Shown: one piece after another, positions 55,318 through 64,000 of the stretch
Layout: the number at the start of each line of letters is the position of its first letter
How positions within the stretch are numbered: the stretch's first letter is position 1
Source: Casuarina equisetifolia
Taxonomy: Eukaryota > Streptophyta > Magnoliopsida > Fagales > Casuarinaceae
Direction of reading: 5' to 3'
DNA: 64,000 nt
Assembly: GCA_028551475.1 (NCBI GenBank)
Contig: CM052360.1
Span: forward strand, 27,288,682 to 27,352,681
Position numbers and translations under genes: made by a program
Notes under the pieces: model-generated
What the model was told of the DNA's origin: nothing
Database searches by the model: none
What the model saw: only the letters and a program-made list of their open reading frames with translations

Positions 55318-57894
55318 ATGGGCGATGGGTTGGAATTGGTGTTGCCACTGGGGGAGACGGCGGAGACCTTTCAACTGGAGAAGGCGGTGTGCAGCCATGG
55401 ACTGTTCATGATGGCACCTAATTATTGGGACCCTCTCTCCAAGACCCTTCTACGCCCACTCCGTCTTCTCCATTCCGAAACCCAAACAGAAACCTCGGTC
55501 CTCGTACGAGTGTCCCAGCCCCAGTCGGATCCTCACTCTCTCCATGTCCGCGTTTACGGGACCCATTTTCTCCCCCACCCACATCGACAATCGCTGCTGG
55601 TATTCTATTTTGAGCTCTGCTTTCCTTTCCCAATTCGGATTCCTTCATCCAGGTTCTGTGAAATGGACGTGCAGGCCCAGGTGTCACGAATGCTGCGTCT
55701 GGCGGAAACCGAGGAGAGGGCTGTGCGAGAGTTCCGAAAGATGTACATCGATGGTGCAGAGGAGGAGAGGAGCATCGTTGGCAGGGTGTTTAGGTCTCCT
55801 ACATTGTTTGAGGATATGGTCAAGTGCATTCTCCTGTGCAACTGCCAGTGAGCTCATAACTCAACTCTCTCTTCTCATCCACTTATTGGACAATAAAAAA
55901 TATCCAACACTGAGGAGGAAATCAATGTGCCATAATTTCTCACTTTTGAGTCTTTTACACCACTCACCACCACTCCAGTACCAGCTGCCAGGTGCTATTG
56001 CTGATACTATGTCTGCATTAATTGCTGTTTCAAATTTGAATTGCTCTACAGGAGTATGCAAAACGGTTGATTTTCTTACACTGCATTCGGCCGGCAGTAT
56101 TAATATTTCTAACTTCTTTGACTGGCCGGCCGAACTGATGTTAGTATACGCCAAATAACCTAACACTCTTGTCTCGTACTAATTCAAGGGTCGCTTTTGA
56201 TAGAAGCAGAACGCCTACATCTTTCCTTGTCTCCACTTTTCCTCATTTGAACGTTTTTCTGGTCAAGTCAATCTGCCGCTATCTTATCTTTTCCACTGGC
56301 TCCCCACTTGTTTACTTTCTAGCCATAGCTTAACATGTGTTGGGCCAACGAGATCACATTACCAATGGCATTAAGAGCCTGTCAAGTTTCGTTCTTTCAG
56401 AAGCGGCGTTTGACCAGACAAACTAATTTCATAGACAAGACCATTGGTAAATTCTTCTGGAGAGTTTGCAAAGCTATAGCCACTCAGTCTTGACAATGTA
56501 GTTGGGTTTGGGTGCAAAATACTCTACAAAAGTAGCCAGCAATTTTGTATAAATGGTGTCGAACGTGTTAAATAACTCCTTTACTTACTCAAAAAATTGC
56601 AGAGTGAACTGACACCAGAAAGCCGGAATATTAATGTTTATAAGGCACATTGATGATTACATTCGCACTTGAACAGGTGGTCCAGAACTTTAAGCATGGT
56701 GAGAGCCCTTTGTGAGCTTCAGTTCGAACTGCAGAATCGATCATCCAGCATAACTTTCACGGAAACTGGAGGATCAGTTACTGAATCTAGAAATACTAAG
56801 TGTAAGTGCCCAAAAGCTAAGATGGATGACTTCGTTCCAAAGACACCTGTAGGAAAAGAGACAAAGATCAAGCCTAAATCATCCAAAGTTTCCACGAAGT
56901 TGAAAAGGCCTATAGAGGCCGGAGAAGAGTTCGAATCAAATGCACATCTGAGAACAGACTCTGTCCAAACTACAGTTAAGAACTTGAACTCCAACATCTG
57001 TACAGCTAATGTAGAAGATGATTCATGTCAAAGCTGCAAAAGGTGTCAGGCCAGTGGAGAAATGACTGGCTCATATTTGCCAACTATGCTTCAGTATCCT
57101 GAAGGGCAAGAATGTCAGGCCTATGATATGGTGGGAAATTTTCCTAGCCCAAGTGAACTAGCAAAACTTGATGAAAGTTACCTGAGAACACGCTGCAATC
57201 TCGGCTACAGAGCAAGTCGTATATTGAAACTTGCTCAGGGTATTGTTGAAGGCAGGATTCAACTAACACAACTTGAGGAAGCTTGTAAAGAAGCTAGCTT
57301 ATCCAACTACAATAAGTTGGCTGACCAATTGAAAAAGATTGATGGATTTGGTCCTTTCACATGCGCCAATGTGCTTATGTGCATGGGATTCTACCACGTC
57401 ATTCCATCGGATTCTGAGACTATTAGGCATTTAAGACAGGTACACATGATTTTTCCTCCGCTTCATCAGAAATGCAACAGATATGTTTGAACTTTTTTTA
57501 GCAAAATGCAGGTCCATTCTAGAAAATCTAATTCTCAAACAGTACAGAAAGACGTTGAATATATTTATGGCAAGTATGCACCATTTCAGTTCTTGGCATA
57601 CTGGTAATATCAACGACTCTTTTTCTGTATTAACAATGGCTTACTTATATTTTCCATATTATGCTTTTTAAATCCTTATAATTAGTTGTGCTGCGTGATA
57701 TTTCCTCTATTAGGTCTGAACTCTGGCACTTCTATGAGAAAAGGTTTGGGAAGTTAAGTGAAATGCCATGCTCTGATTATCAACTAATCACGGCCAGTAA
57801 TATGAAAAGCACAAGAAGTAGATGCAAGGGGAAGAAAATAGCGACTGGAGAAAGGCCTAGCATTAGCTTGGATGATGAAGAGACAAAAGACTAG
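55318..57894 (+). CDS. HhH-GPD superfamily DNA glycosylase (At3g50880-like)
   Basis: Five exons: 55318-55599, 55675-55847, 56677-57439, 57512-57603 and 57714-57894 (stop TAG), giving 496 aa with all phases agreeing. The N-terminal part reads LPLGETAETFQLEKAVCSHG and GRVFRSPTLFEDMVKCILLCNCQWSRT. A ~110-residue hydrophilic linker (rich in K, S and T) follows. The core is SPSELAKLDESYLRTRCNLGYRA and then the helix-hairpin-helix KIDGFGPFTCANVL and VIPSDSETIRHL. The Asp in PSD matches the catalytic Asp of the family (OGG1 VPVD). The Lys used by bifunctional OGG1 (GVGTK) is Phe here (GFGPF), so a monofunctional base-removing enzyme is suggested. The role would be nuclear base-excision repair; the substrate is unknown. 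Intron 1 is only 75 bp, a multiple of three and free of stops, so a retained form would add 25 residues in frame. It is the only intact glycosylase copy in the window. Confidence 0.9.
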
Positions 57895-58379
57895 TTTACC
57901 TGCCCTGATCTGGTATTTGCTTATCTTGGTAGTGTTTCATGCTTCCTCATTATTACTTGACAGAATTTCCCGTCTGATGTGATAGAGTATAAAATTTTCA
58001 TGTAAATTGTTTAGTTTTCTAACTCTTATTCAAGTCCAATTAGTTCTTTTTCAGCTGATCTTGCTGGTTGAAATATTGTTGCAGTAAGATTGAACAAGGT
58101 TAGAATGGTTTACTTGTTTGTTTCTGCCCTAAAGTTTATCAACCAGCTTGGAGCCTAAGTTGTATTTATCGTGTCTGCTAAATACCCCGAATTACCAGTT
58201 GTTATAGGAGCTCTTCATCATAGCTCAAATACTTGTCTGCTGAACTTAAAAGCCCAATTCTCTGCAATACAACAAACAATGCTCACGATGCACACAACAG
58301 ACCTCAATAGGGTGGGGATTGCTAGACTAATCTTTTGGAAGACTTAAAGTGATCTATATATATATATATATATATATCT

Positions 58380-58421
<42 letters not shown>

Positions 58422-58919
58422 GTTATTTGATGGAGTGGGAATTGTTAGGACTAAGCTTTTGGAAGATTTAAGGTAAGATATAGTGTTTAAATAAGATAAG
58501 ATACAATTGTTTAGATAAGCCCAAATGGTCATCAAGATTAAAACAAACAGAAAGGGAGAAGGCCGAAATTAAACCCTAAAGATAAGGGTTATTTGATGGA
58601 GTGGGAATTGTTAGGACTAAGCTTTTGGAAGATTTAAGGTAAGATATAGTGTTTAAATAAGATAAGATACAATTGTTTAGATAAGCCCAAATGGTCATCA
58701 AGATTAAAACAAACAGAAAGGGAGAAGGCCGAAATGCAAATTGTCAGAAGGATGGCTTAACCAAATTTACAGAAAAGTTAAGAGGTATTGGTTGTGGCCG
58801 CACTCTTGGTGAATTCCGCTGACTTCTTTCACGTTGTGCCATCCTCTTCACATTACAAAGACCTTTTTTCAATATTTTTCCTTACTTTTGTTGTTTTTTT
58901 GGTTCCTTTCGCTGAGAAA
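57895..58919. other. 3' flank of the glycosylase and repeat-rich spacer
   Basis: Noncoding. 58150-58290 resembles 46945-47120. Microsatellites (AT)n at ~58357-58377 and (GA)n at 58382-58418 precede a perfect tandem repeat. From 58735 the sequence matches the glycosylase 5' flank. Confidence 0.55.
58420..58735. repeat. Perfect tandem repeat, two 150-bp copies, period 166
   Basis: 58420-58569 and 58586-58735 read identically, from GGGTTATTTGATGGAG to AGAAGGCCGAAAT, split by a 16-bp spacer containing AAACCCTAAA. A third, diverged partial copy (GATTGCTAGACTAATCTTTTGGAAGA) lies at about 58318-58345. Confidence 0.93.
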
Positions 58920-58920
58920 G

Positions 58921-59210
58921 ATGAATGATAAAGTTGGGAGTTCGTGTAGCCACTGGGGGAAGTGGGGGGAACCTTTCACCTAGACAAGGCAGTGTGTAGC
59001 CATGGACTGTTCATAATGGCACTAAACAACTAGTACCCTCTCTCCAAAACCCTTCCACGCCCACTTCGCGTTCTCCATTCCAAAATGCAAACAGAGACCT
59101 CAATGTCATAGACTTGGTTTATATGGTTGACAATGGCTGTCTAGAGGGAGTTTAGGTAAATAGAAGTTGACCCACACCGAAGGTGGAAGAACAAAAGGAC
59201 TTCCATTTCA
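58921..59210 (+). pseudogene. HhH-GPD glycosylase relic 3 (5' part of exon 1)
   Basis: 'GCCACTGGGGGAAGTG', 'CCATGGACTGTTCATAATGG' and 'TACCCTCTCTCCAAAACCC' match exon 1 of the intact gene, but with stops (e.g. AACTAGTACC where the intact copy reads NYWDP) and frame changes. It then joins 'AAGGTGGAAGAACAAAAGGA' as relic 2 does. It is preceded by the usual upstream words 'GTGGCCGCACTCTTGGTGAA'. Confidence 0.85.
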
Positions 59211-59681
59211 CGAAAGGATGTTACGCCAGAGATACTGGACATATTCATGCTTCTCTCTTAAACAAATCTCTCTTCTAGTTACAAGCTAAGAAGCTATTCC
59301 ATTGATTATAGTCAGGAACTTAGAAGCACAATGCTATGTAGTACAACAAACTATGCTTACAATGCGTACAACATGACACATTGATATACTTCTAATAATT
59401 TAATTTGTTCTGCATTTTCTAGTGAGAATGACTTTTATTCTCTTACATAACCTTTCAAGACTATTTCAATCACAATTGTTGCTTCGTTTGATGTGACAGT
59501 GAATAGATCTCTTTTTGAGTCACAAAAATCCTTGTACTTTTACATTCAGGGAGCATTTCTTTTTGAAAAATACAATTAAAGATTGACCAAAACACTTGAA
59601 GAAATTAAGTAGTTGAAACCTGTCACCGCAACATGTCTAATCAACATTATGAAGGCAAACATTCAACATACACAAGGATAC
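59211..59681. other. 3' flank of RLK copy D
   Basis: Noncoding, collinear with the 3' flank of copy C (47090-47450). No separate gene. Confidence 0.6.
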
Positions 59682-62379
59682 TCAGTGAGGCTCTAACTTT
59701 GAAATTGGATAGACCCCGCGATAATCAAAGGCCTCATTGCTGTAGGGATGGCTTGAATTCTCCTTATTTACCTCGTAACTCTCTGAAGTCGATGCAGACT
59801 CAACATTGGGGGTCAAACCAGCTATCTCCATTATCTTCTCAATCTCTTTCACAACCGTTCCCATTGCAGGCCTAGCTGCTCCTGATTCTTCAACACAACT
59901 CATGGCCAGGTCAACGAACATTTCTAAACCTTTCAATGATGATTGCCAACCCATAATCGGGTCAAGAATTCCATGAAGGTTGTATAATTCCTTTGTTTTA
60001 TCCATTGTTGACTTTACCACTCGGACAATGTACTTGTCCCTTTCAATTGGCATTCTTGCAGTTATTAGCTCCAACATTACCACCCCAAAGCTGTATACAT
60101 CGCTCTTGCTAGTTAATTGTTGGGTCATATAATATTCAGGATCTAAGTAGCCCTACATCATTAACAAAATTAGTACACAATGCTTCATCTTCACCTACTG
60201 TAGTAGAATTTTAAATCAACTAAACATGTAAAAACATATTGGTTTAAGAAGTTGTTAAACTTTATAAACAAAAGCCATCTTCCATTGATTCTTGTTTCCT
60301 CTTTATTTTGCAAAAATGGCATCAATTTTGCTCGAGTTCATGAGATTTTGAACTTACCATTGTGCCTTTAACTTGAGTAGTAACATGATCCTTTTCATCA
60401 TTACCCATTGGCTTAGAAAGGCCAAAATCAGAAACTTTTGCATTTAATTGCTCATCCAGCAAAATGTTGGTTGATTTAATATCCCTATGTATTATTGGTG
60501 GGTTGGCAAGTTCATGAAGATAGGCTAGACCTCTGGCTACACTAAGGGCTACTTTTAGTCTTCTTACTCAATCCAAGCAGATTCCTGACTTTCCTGTATA
60601 AGCAACAACTATCTTAAAGCTTGAGGAAAGTTATTTTAGGATTATTTACCAAGTTGATTAATATTATTTGGAAAAAACTGAGTTATGAATGAGGTGAGAG
60701 ATGCATTCAAGCATACACATAAATAATTCCTCTCAATTTGCCTCTAAATTAGGTGGACTGCCAATTATAATATTTTTCTTGATTATTACTATATGATTTT
60801 CTTTGTTCCTTTTGCAAGTAGAAACGAGATATTGTCTTTGTCTTAATTCCTTAATTTAAGAATAATATAGTGCTAAATAAGCTGAAGAGTTTGATAATGT
60901 CCTTAATGAAGTATTACAGATCACGACTCAACAAAATTGAAAAGTCATTTAAAGAAATGAAGGTGAAGAAAAGGACGGAAGTGCCTGAAAGGCTATCCTT
61001 CAGAGTTCCATTTGGAATGTACTCGTATACCAACATTTCCTCACCTTGATCAAAACAAAAACCAACAAGACCAACAAGATTCTTATGATGAACCCTTGAC
61101 AGAAGTTCAATCTCAGCTTTGAACTCAACCCCACCCTGCATTGATTCTGTTTGAGCTCGTTTAATGGCAATCAGATAACCATTCGGAAGAGTCCCCTGGT
61201 AAACCTGCAAAAAGGTTGGCAGTTTCAAACTTGGTGCAAATTGCCGATGACAAGAACAATTAGTAGCTTTTGAGAGAAGCTTCAAAATCTTTTGTAGGAA
61301 AGAGTCAAGAGAGTCATAATTAAACCTTCCCATATCCCCCAGATCCAATAGAATTTGTTTCAGAAAATTTGTTGGTGTACTTCTTCAGCTCTTCAAAAGA
61401 AAAGGATCTAGCTCCTTTTAACTGTGGAATGGCACCACTGCCGTTATTTGTATCCCAGTGTGCTGCATTTATATGACATGAGTGATGATGTACCATAACA
61501 GTCCCATACCAGAAGCTTTGAAGTACTGAGTTTAGATAATAACTTTCTTACCAAAAGGATTTAATCTCTCAGAAGCTCTTTCTGCTCTTCTCTTTTGGCG
61601 GAAAGCATATATCCCGGCAAGAACTAATAATAGCAGCAGGATGGTGCCACAAGCTACCGCTCCAATTATAACTCCTATGCTCGGAGACCTTTTAGATTCT
61701 GTAGATGCTTCCGAAAGATTCATAAAAGGGAAATAAAGGTAACGCTGTTGCAATCATTTTTTGCAGTGATGCATCACAATAAGACACCAAATATTAAGAG
61801 TCGCTTTTTATAAAATTCGTAGTTACCTTCATCGTGCAGATATTTGTCGGCCAAGAAATAGAAGGTTCCAAAACCCGCTGGAGGGCCAAAAGTCTGGCTG
61901 GTAAACAAGTAAGCAATGTCAGAAATCGCTGTTCGACTGAAACGATCCTGGGCAGATGGGAAGAGTGCTAGGCGCAGTTCAAGTTTCATAGTAGTGTTTG
62001 TCGTCAGATTAGCCAGGAGAACTGAATCCACCCGAAGACTATAATTCCGAAAAGCGTGCAAGAGAGAATCTCGAAGGGATGTGTAGTAACTTGCGTTCCC
62101 CAAGGGTGAGAAGGAAAGAGTTCCGAAGAGTCGAGTTCCATTGAATGGATATGCACATTTACAGTTGGGGCTTAAAGTCTGATTTGTCTTGCACGGGACA
62201 AACTGACAGTTATCTGTTGGCGTGGAGTATGAGATATCAAGTTGGGGAACTGCAACTGCACAGTATCTCTGTATGGCGTCTCTTAGGTCACAATAAGGGT
62301 TATGCACAAGTCTGCAATTGTTTTTGAGAATCAGTCCAATGGTGCAACAAGAGATCAAAAGTCAGTTTGTGGACACCTC

Positions 62380-62381
<2 letters not shown>

Positions 62382-62408
<27 letters not shown>
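62382..62408. repeat. Poly(A) tract in intron 13 shared by copies B, C and D
   Basis: A run of A about 27 long here, about 20 at 33551-33570 in B and about 16 at ~50204-50218 in C, always just downstream (plus strand) of exon 14. Length differs in each copy, as expected of slippage at an ancestral tract. Confidence 0.7.
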
Positions 62409-62410
<2 letters not shown>

Positions 62411-63049
62411 ACACAGAGAAGTGATTTGGCTTACGTCAAGTTGTTGCTGTATCCTCCGATAATTGCTGTGTAGCCATCAATAGAATTATTCTGCAAATCA
62501 GTGAGCTGCAGTTGTTTGCTATACGTGGTACCAATAGTTAAGGTGCCATTGAGCTTATTGTTCCTCAGTACCCTGGGAAGTCAGAATATTTGCATGATTA
62601 GAATTCTGGATATGTATATATTTATATAGCAAGATTCAATGCTCTTCAGACCGATGCCTGCTCCGTTTGGGTTTTCTCCGTCAAATTGAAATCTAACTAC
62701 TTGAGATCAAGCTGATACTCACACACTCTGTAACTGGGGAAGGTTGAATATGGAACTAGGAACTAGGAACTAGTCCTTGAAGTTGTGTGTTTTCCATGAC
62801 TCTGCAACAAAAAGCATGCAAATCAGAGACCAAGAGAGGAAAGCACTATCGGTTTCACGTGCAGGCCTTAACCTTGGGTATGTTCATGTAAATCATTCCA
62901 AGCGAGAAGAAGACAAGTAAAATAATTAGCCCATATAACATTTATATTAGCAAATACAAGAATGGTCATAGCAAATCATTGAGTTCCAGGAAGCTCAAAA
63001 TTAAAAAAACTCTCTCTAACCATTGGGAATTTTTATTTGTTTGTACAGT

Positions 63050-63230
63050 TTTATCTAGTTTCAGTTAGCTTCTAAGTTTGTTAGGTGGTATCCACATTTG
63101 TTCAAATTTGCTTGCCCGGTTAGATATCAGATTTGCATAAATTTTTTTGTTCAATTAGAATCAGATTTGTTTAATTTTGTTTGTTCAGTTAGGGTCCAAA
63201 TTTGTTCAAATTTTTTGTTTAGTTAAGAGA
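63050..63230. repeat. Minisatellite of ~40-bp units in intron 11 of copy D
   Basis: Degenerate TTTGTTCAATTAG-type units as in copy B (34210-34400). Followed at 63230-63740 by unique AT-rich sequence and from 63750 by the insertion shared with B. Confidence 0.65.
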
Positions 63231-64000
63231 AACAAAAGTTCATTTTATTTACTTATTTAGTTTTCAAGCTTTTATCTTCCCATGTTCCCCAAATTTCAAG
63301 TCTTTATTTAAGGGTTTTATTTTCATGCCTTTAATTATCCTATGATTTCTCTTCCTTGGACCTTAATTTCAAGCATTTACTTTCCTTATTCTTTAATTCC
63401 GAAGCCTTCAATTTTTTGCGTTGATCTACTTGCTTTTAGATTTCCAATTGTTCTACCCAACTCACTTGTTGCCCACCACAAATTATATCTAAGTGGTATT
63501 AAATCTAAGAGTTGATTTAACTCATAAAAACCCTACCTCCACTACAATGAACCATACCCTTACCACCACCTGCACTGCACAACCAATACCTCAAGTAGCC
63601 ATACCTCCACCACAGTACCACCATCTCAACCTTTTTTACAACAAAGAACACCACAAGCACCAGTAGATTATAAGCACCACAGTAAATACCACAAGCACTA
63701 CTATGATATGTGGAGAGACAAGTGGGTATGGTAGAGGGGTTTAACTGAAGAAACCCATAGAGGTAGTTTAGATCTAGTACACAGACTTGACAATTGACGG
63801 AAACATACCCAAAAGGTTTGAATTTATCAGAGCTCAAGGCTTTGCCAGATAAGGAGACATATTTAGAAAGTTTGGATCTACCAAAGCTTGAGACATAGCC
63901 AGAAATGAGTACAGATCCAAAAACTCTAGATTTGCTAAGGTTCGAAATGCTACCTAAAAAGGCAATAGAATAGGCTGTGTGCACAAACCACACGATTCTG

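Larger units (their letters stand above)
59682..64000 (-). pseudogene. LRR receptor-like kinase VIII-1, copy D (broken, cut by window edge)
   Basis: The 3' half of a fourth copy, exons 19 to 12; the LRR exons and signal peptide lie beyond 64000. Exons at about 59682-60154, 60363-60598, 60986-61203, 61328-61464, 61553-61710, 61828-62312, 62435-62573 and 62727-62803. The Cys domain keeps C-x4-C-x9-C-x-C then AYPFNG. The TM and most kinase motifs are kept ([23 protein letters not shown]), and the tail is ISKLEPH as in copy C. Two lesions are visible. In kinase exon 18 the Trp of LDW is TGA (60568-60570). In LRR exon 12 a 7-bp repeat of GGAACTA (near 62752-62775) gives an in-frame TAG and a frameshift. 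A normal receptor kinase cannot be made from this copy. The ectodomain reading frame is otherwise open, so it decayed recently. Confidence 0.9.

Noticed and set aside
55544-56158. 204-codon plus-strand frame overlapping glycosylase exons 1-2
   Set aside because: It reads another frame of exons 1-2 and runs into intron 2; the true frame gives conserved HhH-GPD sequence across five matching splice joints.

Overview
The window is nuclear DNA of a flowering plant. It is AT-rich, its genes have many introns with plant-type GT..AG sites, and it holds plant-specific gene families and a Ty1/copia retrotransposon. The species cannot be named from the sequence. Protein families were recognised from memory of their Arabidopsis and rice relatives; no database was searched. 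Most exon ends were read base by base from splice sites; those marked 'about' are good to a few bases.

Left third (1-22.7 kb). Positions 1-8.7 kb hold no gene I can support. This stretch has a large inverted repeat (arms near 337-765 and 938-1363), a flanking direct repeat, a ~98-bp tandem repeat and a telomere-like motif beside an (AT)n run. Next come three single-copy genes: a YacP-like NYN-domain ribonuclease gene (minus, 8784 to at least 14568), a cinnamoyl-CoA-reductase-like dehydrogenase (plus, 15836-19307, 3 exons, 326 aa) and a START-domain lipid-binding protein (plus, 20359-21839, 5 exons, 237 aa).

Right two thirds (22.7-64 kb). This is a tandem array of LRR receptor-like kinases of subfamily VIII-1, the group of the Arabidopsis H2O2 sensor HPCA1/CARD1, all on the minus strand. 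Copy A is at 22696-29890, B at 30832-37524, C at 47453-54672, and D runs from 59682 off the right edge. A, B and C each read as a full 19-exon gene. D is broken twice. A fifth copy survives only as a 300-bp kinase scrap (44653-44960) and a piece of 5' flank (45236-45510).

The repeated unit is larger than the kinase. An HhH-GPD DNA glycosylase gene (plus) lies head-to-head with copy C (55318-57894, 5 exons, 496 aa), and broken pieces of its first exons lie at 43.9-44.65, 46.57-46.87 and 58.9-59.2 kb. The ancestral unit was therefore [RLK minus / glycosylase plus], amplified and then eroded so that one glycosylase and three full-length kinases remain. A copia element (38416-43917, TSD TTTTG) split one glycosylase leader from its exon. 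Identity tracts and shared intron insertions that link different pairs of copies show that the array has been mixed by gene conversion or unequal exchange.
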